A DNA stretch of 15,307 nt, from NCBI GenBank assembly GCA_036489905.1, contig DASXEX010000001.1:1-15307 (forward strand), read 5' to 3'. The DNA is from JAICLK01 sp036489905 (GTDB lineage Bacteria; Patescibacteriota; Saccharimonadia; Saccharimonadales; UBA4665). This document shows, one piece after another, positions 1 to 10,187 of the stretch (position 1 is the stretch's first letter; every line of letters starts with the position of its first letter). Both the position numbers and the translations under genes were made by a program. The notes under the pieces are model-generated. The model saw only the letters and a list, made by a program, of their open reading frames with translations, was not told where the DNA came from and did no database searches.

Positions 1-984
<984 letters not shown>

Positions 985-1164
985 AAGAATTTGCCTTAAC
1001 TTCAGTCGAACATTTAATCACCAGAGATTGCTCTCAAGCGATCAAACTGACTATTCAAAACAATTCAAAATGAACTGACGTTGATTTGCACTACTCAATT
1101 TTTAACGTACTTCTCCAGAAGGTTTCAGAATACAATCCAAGACACTTCCACAAAAGCTGGTTCA

Positions 1165-1193
1165 ATAATAGCTGGAAAAACAGATTGTGTCAA
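1165..1193 (-). promoter_or_regulatory. rRNA operon promoter, sigma-70 type
   Basis: Reading leftward, a perfect -35 TTGACA (1193-1188) is followed after exactly 17 bases by TATTAT (1170-1165), five of six matches to the -10 consensus. The predicted start is near 1158, which leaves a leader of about 170 nt before the 16S 5' end. The leader (1158-985) is AT-rich, holds a small GAGA/TCTC hairpin near 1036-1025, and shows no boxA that I could recognise. The promoter lies between the 3' end of the peptidase-like gene and the rRNA, so the rRNA operon does not depend on readthrough from gyrBA. Confidence 0.85.
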
Positions 1194-1340
1194 CACATTC
1201 CGTTGTGATATTTGCTACTACTCGATAGCCCGCCGGAGCTCTTTAGGTTTTTGCCCTTGCAAGTAATTTGTCGGCGAAAGACCCTTCCACGTCCGCCAGC
1301 CGCTCAAGCAGATCGGCAAAACCCGCCCAATTTTCGGCCG

Positions 1341-1964
1341 CTACTTCCCGCCTTCCTTAATCGCCTTTTGGTCTACCTCGTAAACGTTCTTGTAGGTTTC
1401 AATGGCTCGTTGATAGATTACATTGTTGGTGGGGTTTTCGATACGTTTCGGATTACTCCAATACCTAAAGTAACCACGCTTATAGCTAACTGCTTCGGCC
1501 CGCCAAGCTAACTCAAGCTGACTATGCGTGATCCGCGCGCACGGAAAGCCCCACGGATCGTGAACGTAGACATACTCGTCATCCATATCGTATGCAAGCA
1601 CATAATGGTCGGAGTCTCCGGAACCGTGGGCCGGATTATATACAAGCTTTGCAAATTCTAGTGGTCCAAGCACGACTGTCCCTTGCCGTAAAAGTGTACG
1701 CAGCCGATCGAACGGCGCTTGCGTGGGGTCCTCGGAGCTGACCTCGTCGAAGCTAAAACCAAGTACGGTTAGGGTACGACTAATGCCTATATCCGGCTCG
1801 GTGCAATCGAAAAGTAGTTGGCCGGAATACAGATGCTCACCGATGCCCATCCCAGTCAGTACTTCTATAAGAGCGGGGTCAACGGACTCGCCAATCGACC
1901 GCAAAAGCATAGCGGTGGAGTTGGAGTAACAGTATTCGGCCTTGCCAATGTACGGAACTTCCAT
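1341..1964 (-). CDS. C39/BtrH-like cysteine-peptidase-fold protein, 3' end probably frameshifted
   Basis: The product has 207 residues. The N-terminus has a Cys in YCYSNSTAMLL (Cys12), followed by DHYVLAYD (His120) and VYVHDPWG (Asp136). This is the Cys-His-Asp order of papain-like C39 domains and BtrH-type N-terminal domains, so a peptidase or acyl-transfer role is likely but the substrate is unknown. There is no signal peptide and no membrane helix. The reading ends in ...IKEGGK and TAG at 1341. Right after it, another frame continues as REVAAENWAGFADLLERLA through ADKLLARAKT to a TAA at 1243. This continuation looks like normal helical protein, and one missing base near 1345-1356 would join the two parts. 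The start is ATG with only a weak, distant GAGG. It lies 53 bases after gyrA on the same strand and may be co-transcribed with it. Confidence 0.7.
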   Translation of the reverse strand: MEVPYIGKAEYCYSNSTAMLLRSIGESVDPALIEVLTGMGIGEHLYSGQLLFDCTEPDIGISRTLTVLGFSFDEVSSEDPTQAPFDRLRTLLRQGTVVLGPLEFAKLVYNPAHGSGDSDHYVLAYDMDDEYVYVHDPWGFPCARITHSQLELAWRAEAVSYKRGYFRYWSNPKRIENPTNNVIYQRAIETYKNVYEVDQKAIKEGGK

Positions 1965-2017
1965 GTTGTTATTCTAAGCCTCGAGAAAATAGAAAGCTAG
2001 TTCTATATGCTACTTGG

Positions 2018-4615
2018 TTATTTGGCAATCGGATCGGGAGCAACTTCGTCGCCGTCGTCTATTTCTTCAGTTTTATCGACGAGGGCAAGTGAGACGACCT
2101 CATCGCCGTCGTTGAGGCGCATGATGCGGACGCCCTGGGTGGCGCGGCCGAGAGCCGAGATGTCATGCAGGCCGAGGCGAATAGTTTGACCTTGGCTTGA
2201 GATGATGATGACTTCCTGGCCGTCGGCTTCACTGAGACTCTTTACGCCGACTAGGTCACCCGTTTTCTTATTCACGACAGCCGAACGGATACCGACGCCG
2301 CCGCGGGCATGCGGCGTGAACTGCGAAACTTTGGTGCGTTTACCATAGCCCGACTTACTTATGACGAAAATGCTCGAGCCTTCTTCGACGATGTCCATAC
2401 CGATGACACGGTCACCGCTGCGCAAGCGGATGCCGCGCACCCCGCGCGACACGCGTCCCAGTGGCCGCGCGTCCTTTTCATGGAAGCGGATGGCCTGGCC
2501 TTGCGAGGTCGATATCAGCACTTCGTTGTCGCCATTCGTCATGCGGATCCATTTCAGCTCATCCCCTTCGTCAAGGTTAATCGCTATCAAACCGCTGCTA
2601 CGCACATTTTGATACTGCTCAAACGGCGTTTTCTTGACGACGCCGCGCACGGTACACATGATCAGATTGGCTGCATTGTGCTGCTTGCTGATATTAATCA
2701 CGGCGCTGACCGTTTCTTCCGGCTGCAGTTGTAACAAGTTCACGAGCGCAATGCCCTTGGCGTTCAAACCAACTGCCGGCACTTCATAAGTTTTTAGACG
2801 GAACACGCGGCCTTTGCTCGTAAAGAATAATAGGAAGTCATGCGTAGATGCGTTGACCACATGCTCGATCACGTCTTCTTCCCGCGTCGTCATACCACGA
2901 CGGCCTTTGCCGCCACGACCCTGCTTTTTGTACTCAGCGATCGGGCTGCGTTTTACGTAATTTGCCGAAGTAAGTGTTACAACAACTTGCTCATCCGGTA
3001 CCAAATCTTCGTCACTCAGCCTCCCTAATTCCTGTGGAACAATTTTCGTTCGGCGCTCGTCACCATATTGTTTTTTTAACTGCACTAGTTCGTCTTTGAC
3101 GATTTTCAGGATCTTTTTTTCGTCAGCCAGAATAGCTTCAAGCCCGGCAATCGTTTTGAGTAATTCTGCGAGCTCGTCTTCAATCTTCTTACGCTCCAAC
3201 CCGGCCAAGGTTCGCAGCTGCATGGCAAGAATCGCTTTGGCCTGAATTTCACTTAGCCCAAAACGTTTTATGAGGTTTGCTTGCGCTTCGTCGGTGGTTT
3301 CGCTTGCACGAATAGTAGCAATAACTTCGTCAATGTGGTCAAGCGCAATCTTCAAGCCTTCTAGAATATGAGCACGCTCTTTAGCCTTGCGCAACTCGTA
3401 CTCAGTCCGTCGCCGCACCACAACACGCCGGTGCTTAACGTGCTCCTGAATAATGTCCTGGAGCCCCAGCACGCGCGGCTGAATGCCGTCTACGAGCGCC
3501 ATCATGTTGAAGTGGAATGCGGTCTGCAACGGTGTCAGCTTATACAATTGGTTGAGTAACTTTTTAGGATAGGCGTCTTTCTTTAGATCGATGACAATCC
3601 GCACTTGACCGCGAGCCGTCTCGTCGCGCAGATCGGAGATACCGGTAATTTTTTTCTCTTTGACAAGATCGGCAATCTTAATAACCAGGCTTTCTTTGTT
3701 CAGAGAGTACGGAATTTCGCTGATGATAATCTGTTTACGACCCTTGCTGCCTTCGGCAATCTCGGCAATGCCACGAGTAACGATGCCGCCACGGCCAGTA
3801 GCGTAGGCCGTGCGGATAGACTCCTTGCCGTATACAACGCCGCCCGTCGGAAAATCCGGGCCTTTGACATGCTCAAGCAGTTCGTCTAACGTGACCTCCG
3901 GATTATCGATCATGGCAACGGTGGCATCAACCAGTTCGCTCAGGTTGTGCGGTGGGATGCTGGTTGCCATGCCGACGGCAATACCGATCTGGCCGTTCAG
4001 GAGTAAGTTTGGCAATCTAGCCGGCAGAACAGCCGGTTCTTGTCTAGTTCCATCGTAGGTATCACGAAAATCGACGGTATCTTTCTCTATATCCGCCAGA
4101 AGTTCATCGGCTACTCGGGCCATTTTAGCTTCGGTGTAGCGCATGGCAGCCGGCGGATCGCCATCCATGCTACCGAAGTTTCCCTGACCATTGACCAGCA
4201 TGTAGCGCATCGCCCACGGCTGGGCCATACGAACCATCGAATCATAAATGGACGAGTCGCCGTGCGGATGATACTTACCCATCACGTCACCAACGACAGT
4301 GGCACTTTTACGGTGGCGAGCGGTACTACGTAACCCCGAGTCATACATGGTGTACATGATGCGACGATGCACCGGTTTCATGCCGTCACGAACATCCGGC
4401 AGTGCGCGGTCGATAATTACGCTCATGGAATAGCGCAGATAGCTGTCTTCCATAACATGCTCGACCGACCTGTTCTCGACGGTGCGCGAGTGACCAGAAT
4501 CGTGCACGTCAGCCGCCTGAACGGCACCACGCCGTCGCTCTTCCATGGAAAGTTCGGGTTTGATTATCTCGTCCGGTTCTGTGGGTTCGTTGGGTGTAGT
4601 TTGCTCATCGTCCAT
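2018..4615 (-). CDS. gyrA: DNA gyrase subunit A
   Basis: The product has 865 residues, normal for GyrA. This is the breakage-reunion subunit of the A2B2 type II topoisomerase that introduces negative supercoils. After an acidic N-terminal extension of about 50 residues comes the winged-helix/tower core. The HPHGDSSIYDSMVRM motif includes Ser121 and Asp125, the equivalents of the E. coli quinolone-site residues Ser83 and Asp87, both in the sensitive state. The catalytic tyrosine is Tyr160 in AAMRYTE. The C-terminal beta-pinwheel begins near residue 535 and carries a GyrA box QGRGGKG (565-571), a one-residue variant of the usual QRRGGKG, which supports gyrase over topo IV. The ATG start has AAGGA six bases upstream, and this site overlaps the TAA stop of gyrB nine bases away, so gyrB and gyrA are translationally close. 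The stop is TAA. Confidence 0.97.
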   Translation of the reverse strand: MDDEQTTPNEPTEPDEIIKPELSMEERRRGAVQAADVHDSGHSRTVENRSVEHVMEDSYLRYSMSVIIDRALPDVRDGMKPVHRRIMYTMYDSGLRSTARHRKSATVVGDVMGKYHPHGDSSIYDSMVRMAQPWAMRYMLVNGQGNFGSMDGDPPAAMRYTEAKMARVADELLADIEKDTVDFRDTYDGTRQEPAVLPARLPNLLLNGQIGIAVGMATSIPPHNLSELVDATVAMIDNPEVTLDELLEHVKGPDFPTGGVVYGKESIRTAYATGRGGIVTRGIAEIAEGSKGRKQIIISEIPYSLNKESLVIKIADLVKEKKITGISDLRDETARGQVRIVIDLKKDAYPKKLLNQLYKLTPLQTAFHFNMMALVDGIQPRVLGLQDIIQEHVKHRRVVVRRRTEYELRKAKERAHILEGLKIALDHIDEVIATIRASETTDEAQANLIKRFGLSEIQAKAILAMQLRTLAGLERKKIEDELAELLKTIAGLEAILADEKKILKIVKDELVQLKKQYGDERRTKIVPQELGRLSDEDLVPDEQVVVTLTSANYVKRSPIAEYKKQGRGGKGRRGMTTREEDVIEHVVNASTHDFLLFFTSKGRVFRLKTYEVPAVGLNAKGIALVNLLQLQPEETVSAVINISKQHNAANLIMCTVRGVVKKTPFEQYQNVRSSGLIAINLDEGDELKWIRMTNGDNEVLISTSQGQAIRFHEKDARPLGRVSRGVRGIRLRSGDRVIGMDIVEEGSSIFVISKSGYGKRTKVSQFTPHARGGVGIRSAVVNKKTGDLVGVKSLSEADGQEVIIISSQGQTIRLGLHDISALGRATQGVRIMRLNDGDEVVSLALVDKTEEIDDGDEVAPDPIAK

Positions 4616-4624
4616 GGTAATTCC

Positions 4625-6589
4625 TTAAATATCCAGATCTTTTACAAATTTAGCATTCGCCTGAATAAAGTTTTTGCGCAATTCCACTTCTGTGCCCATC
4701 AATTTATTGAAGATTGCGTCAGCCCTTTCGACGTCCTCGACACCAACCTGTACCAACACGCGCTTCTCCGGATTCATGGTCGTTTCGAAGAGCTGTTCGG
4801 CGTCCATTTCGCCCAAACCCTTGTAGCGCTTCTGCTCGGTAAAACCGGCCTGCTTGTAGCGTTCGTCTTCTTTGTTTACCTTCAGGCCTTCTTTTTTGCG
4901 GGCTTCGATAGCGGCATCAAGCACCACGTCGAGATCCGGTTCGTCATAGATGAAAACATTGTTTTGCTTGCCGCTCTTTACCAGCTCAAACAAAGGCGGC
5001 TTGGCCAGGTAAACATGCCCTCCGTCTACCACCGGCTGCATGAAGCGGAAGAAGAACGTCAAAAGCAGCGTGGATATATGCGAGCCGTCGACGTCGGCAT
5101 CGGTCATGATGATAATGCGGTCGTAGCGCAGGCCGGCCAGGTCGAAGTTGTCTCCTATATTGACGCCCAGCGCTTTGATCAGGCTCAGGATTTCGTTGTT
5201 AGCCAACATTTTGTCTAACCGGGCTCGTTCGACGTTCAGCACCTTGCCGCGCAACGGCAGAATAGCCTGCGTCTTGCTGTCACGGCCGGTTTTGGCCGAG
5301 CCGCCTGCGGAATCACCCTCTACCAGATAAATCTCGGAATTTTTCGGATCTTTTGACGAACAGTCAGCCAACTTCCCCGGCATGCTTGCACCTTCGAGTA
5401 CACCTTTGCGGAGAATGTTATCGCGGGCAGCGCGGGCAGCTTTGCGGGCGCGGGCGGCCAACAAAGCCTTGCCGACAATCTTTCTGGCAATGGCCGGATG
5501 CTCCTCGAGGTAGTACGAAAAGTATTCGCTCAGAACCTGCTCGACATAGCCTCGAACCTCCGGATTGCCAAGCTTGCCTTTGGTCTGGCCCTCAAACTGC
5601 GGCTCCGGAAGTTTCACCAAAATGACCGCGGTCAGGCCTTCGCGGCAATCTTCACCGGTCAGATTTTCTTCTTTTTCTTTGAGCAGTCCGTTTTTGCGCG
5701 CGTAGTCGTTGACGACACGCGTTAGGCTGGCCCGGAAACCGGTGAGGTGCGTTCCGCCTTCTGGATTGACCACGTTATTCGCAAACGCTTTGATCGTCTC
5801 CGTAAACCCGTCGGTATACTGCGCAGCGACTTCAACTTGCACATCTTTGACTTCCTTGTCGACGTAGAAAATATCGTCGTCAACCACTTCTTTGCCTACG
5901 TTCAGGTGCTTCACATACGATTGTATACCGCCCTCGAAATAAAAACTGTATCGTTCGCCCGTTTGCTCGTTGCTTATGGAAGTTCTGATACCTTTTGTGA
6001 GATAAGCCTGATGTCGCAAGCGATCTAAGATTGTCTCATAGCTGAACTTTGGATCTTCAAGAATGGATCCGTCGGCGTAGAAAGTGATTTCGGTGCCGGT
6101 TCTGTCGGTTTTGCCGATAGTTTTGAGTTCGGTCTGCGGTATCCCGAGCGCATATTCTTGACGAAAGATTTTGCCGTTTTGATAAATCGTGGCAATTAAC
6201 CTGGTAGAAAGCGCGTTCACCACGCTCACGCCTACACCGTGCAAGCCGCCCGAAACTTTGTACCCGCCGCCGCCAAATTTACCACCGGCATGCAAGATAG
6301 TGAGCGCCATTTCGACGCCGCTTTTGCCGGTTTTGGTGTTCGTGTCGGTTGGGATGCCGCGGCCATTGTCGGTTACACGAATGCCACCGTCCTTCAGCAT
6401 TTCGACGGAAACTTCAGTCGCGTAACCGGCCAAGGCTTCGTCAATGCCGTTGTCGACCAGTTCCCACACTAGGTGGTGCAAGCCTTCCGCTCCGGTGCTG
6501 CCGATGTACATACCCGGTCGCTTGCGAACTGGCTCGAGCCCTTCGAGCACCTGAATTTGATTTGCCGTATATTCTTTTTGTTTAGCCAC
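4625..6589 (-). CDS. gyrB: DNA gyrase subunit B
   Basis: The product has 654 residues, the short GyrB form without the large insert of gammaproteobacterial enzymes. It is the ATPase and TOPRIM subunit of gyrase. The GHKL ATPase motifs are ELVDNGIDEA (Glu43, Asn47), VTDNGRGIP (Asp74) and GGLHGVGVSVVNALS (114-128). The TOPRIM metal-binding motifs are EGDSAGG (424-430) and DADVDGSH (497-504). The C-terminal QKRYKGLGEM motif is at 586-595. The start codon is GTG (6589-6587), with AGAGGG about ten bases upstream. No ATG with a better site fits the conserved N-terminus. The gene leads a gyrB-gyrA pair; a likely promoter lies at 6676-6648. Confidence 0.97.
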   Translation of the reverse strand: MAKQKEYTANQIQVLEGLEPVRKRPGMYIGSTGAEGLHHLVWELVDNGIDEALAGYATEVSVEMLKDGGIRVTDNGRGIPTDTNTKTGKSGVEMALTILHAGGKFGGGGYKVSGGLHGVGVSVVNALSTRLIATIYQNGKIFRQEYALGIPQTELKTIGKTDRTGTEITFYADGSILEDPKFSYETILDRLRHQAYLTKGIRTSISNEQTGERYSFYFEGGIQSYVKHLNVGKEVVDDDIFYVDKEVKDVQVEVAAQYTDGFTETIKAFANNVVNPEGGTHLTGFRASLTRVVNDYARKNGLLKEKEENLTGEDCREGLTAVILVKLPEPQFEGQTKGKLGNPEVRGYVEQVLSEYFSYYLEEHPAIARKIVGKALLAARARKAARAARDNILRKGVLEGASMPGKLADCSSKDPKNSEIYLVEGDSAGGSAKTGRDSKTQAILPLRGKVLNVERARLDKMLANNEILSLIKALGVNIGDNFDLAGLRYDRIIIMTDADVDGSHISTLLLTFFFRFMQPVVDGGHVYLAKPPLFELVKSGKQNNVFIYDEPDLDVVLDAAIEARKKEGLKVNKEDERYKQAGFTEQKRYKGLGEMDAEQLFETTMNPEKRVLVQVGVEDVERADAIFNKLMGTEVELRKNFIQANAKFVKDLDI

Positions 6590-6613
6590 TAGTAATTAAC
6601 CCTCTTGGTGACG

Positions 6614-6763
6614 TTAGTATACTTGAGAATTGTCCCACTTGACTCTTATTATAGGGAATTTCTCGATGCCAAGCAACCGGTCGTCGCCATCTGGCGTGTG
6701 CCCGACAAGTATTTGACTATGGCGGGGCCGCTCTAAATTACTCCTGGTGAAGATTGCCTTCAC
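6614..6763 (-). CDS. Possible small protein overlapping the ATPase stop
   Basis: A leftward frame starts at GTG 6763, overlaps the end of the ATPase gene by 26 bases, and runs 49 codons to TAA 6616-6614. The product begins MKAIFTRSNLERPRHSQILV and ends IIRVKWDNSQVY. Its composition is protein-like, and the overlapping start would suit translational coupling. Against it: there is no clear ribosome binding site, the opposite strand is open in the codon-aligned frame over the same stretch, and the likely gyrB promoter lies inside it. I do not recognise the family. It may be a gene remnant or chance. Confidence 0.25.
   Translation of the reverse strand: MKAIFTRSNLERPRHSQILVGHTPDGDDRLLGIEKFPIIRVKWDNSQVY
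6648..6676 (-). promoter_or_regulatory. Putative gyrB promoter
   Basis: Reading leftward, a perfect -10 TATAAT (6653-6648) sits 17 bases after TTGCTT (6676-6671), a weak -35 that keeps only the TTG. The predicted start near 6641 leaves a leader of about 50 nt before the gyrB GTG. A second -10-like TATACT lies nearer the gene (about 6622-6617) but has no good -35. Gyrase genes are often controlled by supercoiling through poor -35 elements; whether that happens here is inference. Confidence 0.6.
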
Positions 6764-9758
6764 GATCTATATAAATAGTGTCTCCCGGTGTCAAATGACC
6801 ATCTGTTGCTGATTGCTTCGGCGCATCATTGCTTTCTTTTTTTTGCTGATCTTCTTTCTCGGAAGCGGCGATTGACGGTGCCTGGGCGGTTGTAGTATCG
6901 GTGGCAGAGCCTTGGCTAAGCGCTTGATCTTGTCTAAGATTGGTCGAGATTGCGGCCGTGTCATGCTTCTCAAATTCGTTGGGCGATGGTTTGAGGTTTT
7001 TATCCGCTTTTGCCGATTCTTCCTCTCGCTCACGCACAGCACTGGCGGGTGCAGAAAATGGCTTAGCTGGAGCTGGAAGGCGATCGCCTGAAGTGGCCGC
7101 ATCGGAAGGTCGTTTGCGCTTGGTTAACCACTCGTCCAAGAATGAACCGCTTGAAGCTGGAGCATGTGGCGCTGCCGGTGAAGACGCGGCAGCGGAAAAC
7201 GATCTTTGCTGCTGTCCGCCAGCGGCAGCGACCGGCGGTGCCATCGATGGTCCAGCAAGCGGGGATGTGTCAAGGCGTGGCAAAGTAGAGGCTGGAGGTG
7301 GTGGCACCGGCTTTGTGGCCATACGCGCGAAGATAGTTTTCTCAACTTCAGCCTTAGGGTGACCATACTTCGCAGCCGACAACTGCTTGAGTGCAGTTGC
7401 GAGTTTAGCGTTCGGCGACCCAAGCGGTGGCAACGTCGCCATACTAAATGGCTGCGTCGGCACGCCGCCAATGAGCGTACGCGTAATCGTGTTATAGTTC
7501 GGCACACGCAGCAAGTCGTCGGCATCAAACGTCGGCCGGAAGTATTGCGTGAGTGCCTCAACGTCGTTTTGTCCGACCCTGAACGCCACTATCGTACCCA
7601 TGTTGCCGAACACCGCGTCACGGATTTCTTCGGTCAGCTGCGTCGTAAACTGGTTCGCTACGATTAAGTTCAGGTGGTATTTTCGAGCCTCAGACATTAT
7701 GGTGGCAAACGAATCGGTAGAAAAATTCTGGAACTCATCGACATAGAGTGAAAAATCTTTGCGTTCACTTTCAGGAATATTTGCGCGGCTCATGGCAGCA
7801 GCCTGAAATTTCATCACAAAAAACATGCCCAGCAATTTGGAATTCAGTTCGCCTGTTCGCCCCTTACTAAGGTTAACGAGTAGGATCTTTTTATTGTCCA
7901 TGATTTCGCGCAGGTTGAACGCGCTCTTGGTTTGACCGATGATATTGCGCATCATCTCGTTGGACAAAAATGCGCCGAACTTACTCACGAACCAACTAAC
8001 CACCTCGCCGAACTCGTTAGAACGTTGTGATTGTGGCATTTCTTTTTGCCAGAACTCTATAACATTCAGATCTTTTACATATTGTAATTTTTGCTTCACA
8101 TAGTTCGGATCGCGGAAAAGTTTTGGAATATCTATAAAGGTCCCACCTTCGGGATCTGCCATGACCGTCAGGGCAGCGTTACGAAAAAGGTGTTCGTAGC
8201 GCGGACCCATAATTCCCTGGTGTTGTGGATCATACAATTTATAAAGCATGTTGAGTGCTTCCTGGATCAGGAAATCCTTCTGGTCGGGAGTGTCAAATTC
8301 AAAAAGATTCATTCCCATAGGGTAGTCCGTGTCTGACGGACAAAAATATATGACATCTTCGGTGCGCTCTCGTGGCACCATTGCGAGTAGCTTTTCGGCG
8401 GTATCGCCATGAGGGTCGACAAACGCAAAGCCGCCTCCGCTCAACATATCCTGGAGCGCAAGGTTTTCCAAGAATGTCGACTTACCGGTGCCGGTTTGGC
8501 CCACGACATACATATGCCGCTGACGATCTCCGAGAGCAATTCGTATCGGCTTCTTGACGCCGCGAAAAAGATTGTACCCGAGCAGCAAGCCTTGCTCAGG
8601 CACATTGCGCGGCCCATCCACTTGCTTAGAACCCTGCCGTTCAAGTTGTGACGTCGGGATAGCACGCTGGTCGGGAAAATGAAAAATGGTCGCAAGCTCA
8701 ATCGAATTTAGCACGTTGTCTTTATTACGTTGTGGAAAAAGCCTCAGTATATAGGCCGTAGCCAGTTGTTCCGTATCTTCAGCGGGGCTAAATTTAAAAC
8801 CATTCTTCCCTTGGGCATCAAACAACGAAAACGCGGAAACTACGTTGCCTAATATTGCTTGCGCCCGTTGTGAAATATTCGACGAGGCTACTACGCGGAT
8901 CAATACTTCGTAGCCCGGATGTCTCGTTTTATCCTCGATGGCATCAATTACAGACTGATCCAAGCTAGAGAGATCGGACTTTGAATCTTTCTTTTCGCCC
9001 GCTGCTTCAGGCGGCTTCACAAATGCTATAGCCAGTTGCTGCAACCAACCTAGATACTTTTCCGGACCACCCCCCTTGCTCTCGTTGCCCTTCCGCTTCT
9101 TGCTGGCGATACCGCTTGCTGTTTTGCGCCAAGCGGGATCCGCGGGGCGCATAAGAATTTGTATGCCGGCACCATCTTCCTTGCCTAATGTCGAAAGTGC
9201 ATTCAGGAGTGCTTGCATCGCATCACGCTTTAGGTCTTGATATGTTGCGATTGGATATGCGAAAGGCTCTTTTAACACTAACTCACCCCCGATTGTGGCA
9301 TTGATTTTGCCTACCGGACTAAAGATGTTATAGTCATCAACTTCTTCCAATTGCGCCGAGGGATAAGCGGTAACAATAGCCTGTTTCAGCACCTCAACTA
9401 GCTCAAGCGGAACAGCTGCATAGAAATATACGAGCCCCTGAACGCCCACTATCTCAAAGCTAAAATGTCGCTGTCCATAACGACGACTTTTCCAACCTTT
9501 CTGAATAGTGCTGGCAACTATGTTGTAGACAACTTGTGCCTTCGATATGTTTTCATCGATTATGTCGCGTACGTCACGGCCCGCTAAATCCGTGTCTTCA
9601 CTAGGAGGCGGCAGGTGGATAAGAAGCGGGACCATCTTCAACCCGCGCTCGTAGTCCTTCTGCTCACGGGCCACGCGACGTGAATACAGGTATGAACCCG
9701 ACGCAATCGCGATTGCCGCCAGAACCAGCAAAGCGATGATAAATAATACTATACCCAT
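6738..9758 (-). CDS. Membrane-anchored P-loop ATPase, TraD/VirB4-like (conjugation or type IV secretion class)
   Basis: The product has 1006 residues. Residues 2-25 form one N-terminal transmembrane helix, followed by RR and a cytoplasmic part. Residues about 40-400 form an N-terminal region with a charged, low-complexity insert (about 215-265). The ATPase core has Walker A GQTGTGKS (420-427), VDPHGD (447-452), Walker B LYVDEF (671-676, Asp674-Glu675) and a sensor-like VANQFTTQL (700-708). This order is that of the HerA/FtsK family members used as DNA-transfer coupling or secretion motors. Residues about 800-1006 are rich in Pro, Ala and Ser and are predicted disordered, ending TIYIDREGNLHQE. 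Such ATPases are common in CPR genomes, where they are linked to secretion, pili or DNA uptake. That role is inference here, since no pilin or pore gene is present. GTAGGA lies just ahead of the ATG. The 133-residue gene ends 22 bases upstream. Confidence 0.8.
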   Translation of the reverse strand: MGIVLFIIALLVLAAIAIASGSYLYSRRVAREQKDYERGLKMVPLLIHLPPPSEDTDLAGRDVRDIIDENISKAQVVYNIVASTIQKGWKSRRYGQRHFSFEIVGVQGLVYFYAAVPLELVEVLKQAIVTAYPSAQLEEVDDYNIFSPVGKINATIGGELVLKEPFAYPIATYQDLKRDAMQALLNALSTLGKEDGAGIQILMRPADPAWRKTASGIASKKRKGNESKGGGPEKYLGWLQQLAIAFVKPPEAAGEKKDSKSDLSSLDQSVIDAIEDKTRHPGYEVLIRVVASSNISQRAQAILGNVVSAFSLFDAQGKNGFKFSPAEDTEQLATAYILRLFPQRNKDNVLNSIELATIFHFPDQRAIPTSQLERQGSKQVDGPRNVPEQGLLLGYNLFRGVKKPIRIALGDRQRHMYVVGQTGTGKSTFLENLALQDMLSGGGFAFVDPHGDTAEKLLAMVPRERTEDVIYFCPSDTDYPMGMNLFEFDTPDQKDFLIQEALNMLYKLYDPQHQGIMGPRYEHLFRNAALTVMADPEGGTFIDIPKLFRDPNYVKQKLQYVKDLNVIEFWQKEMPQSQRSNEFGEVVSWFVSKFGAFLSNEMMRNIIGQTKSAFNLREIMDNKKILLVNLSKGRTGELNSKLLGMFFVMKFQAAAMSRANIPESERKDFSLYVDEFQNFSTDSFATIMSEARKYHLNLIVANQFTTQLTEEIRDAVFGNMGTIVAFRVGQNDVEALTQYFRPTFDADDLLRVPNYNTITRTLIGGVPTQPFSMATLPPLGSPNAKLATALKQLSAAKYGHPKAEVEKTIFARMATKPVPPPPASTLPRLDTSPLAGPSMAPPVAAAGGQQQRSFSAAASSPAAPHAPASSGSFLDEWLTKRKRPSDAATSGDRLPAPAKPFSAPASAVREREEESAKADKNLKPSPNEFEKHDTAAISTNLRQDQALSQGSATDTTTAQAPSIAASEKEDQQKKESNDAPKQSATDGHLTPGDTIYIDREGNLHQE

Positions 9759-9780
9759 GTCCTACCCTTTGCTTGGGAGC

Positions 9781-10182
9781 TCAGCTTCTCGACTGAAGCT
9801 TCTCTCTATATTCCTTTCCTGTTTTGCTTAGTTCCTGACTTTGCAGATGCGGGTCATCCTTGGTCCGCCCTACGATTGCCTTGGCCACGTTAACCCATTT
9901 TTTTTCAAACTCTTCGTCCAGCTCAGTGACTGGTGCGGCAGCTGACAAAGTCACGTCATCAGCAACCGGGACGATTGGATCAATCTGAGAAGCGGCTCCG
10001 ACACTGGCTACAGTTTGCGGAATTGACGTTGCTGCTGGCGGAGGCGCAACATTGACCGCTTCCTTAGAAGGGAGCTTTTCTGCAGTCATTGAAGGCGCGC
10101 CGACCTCGATGTCATCCGCATTCACGTCAGCCGGATTTATGTCTGGTGCCGGAAGTTTGTCAATATTCGGATTCATAATCAC
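9781..10182 (-). CDS. Disordered acidic/proline-alanine-rich protein of unknown function
   Basis: The product has 133 residues from GTG 10182, or 131 from ATG 10176. I do not recognise a family. Residues 1-90 are rich in Pro, Ala, Val and Asp with no predicted fold. The C-terminal 45 residues (from about LDEEFEKKWVNVAKAIVGR) look helical and charged and may be the functional or binding part. There is no signal peptide or membrane helix. The gene ends with TGA 22 bases before the large ATPase and is very likely co-transcribed with it, which suggests an accessory or adaptor role. No ribosome binding site precedes either start, and the predicted transcription start falls almost on the start codon, so the message may be leaderless. 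Confidence 0.7.
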   Translation of the reverse strand: MIMNPNIDKLPAPDINPADVNADDIEVGAPSMTAEKLPSKEAVNVAPPPAATSIPQTVASVGAASQIDPIVPVADDVTLSAAAPVTELDEEFEKKWVNVAKAIVGRTKDDPHLQSQELSKTGKEYREKLQSRS

Positions 10183-10187
10183 TTTAT

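Noticed and set aside
4367..5218. A long rightward open frame (283 codons) across the gyrA/gyrB junction
   Set aside because: It lies wholly antisense to two well-supported gyrase genes, has no ribosome binding site and a His/Phe/Val-rich composition typical of an antisense shadow.
6791..7561. Two leftward frames inside the 3' part of the ATPase gene
   Set aside because: They are alternative-frame readings of the Pro/Ala/Ser-rich disordered tail and show only low-complexity Arg/Leu/Pro sequence.
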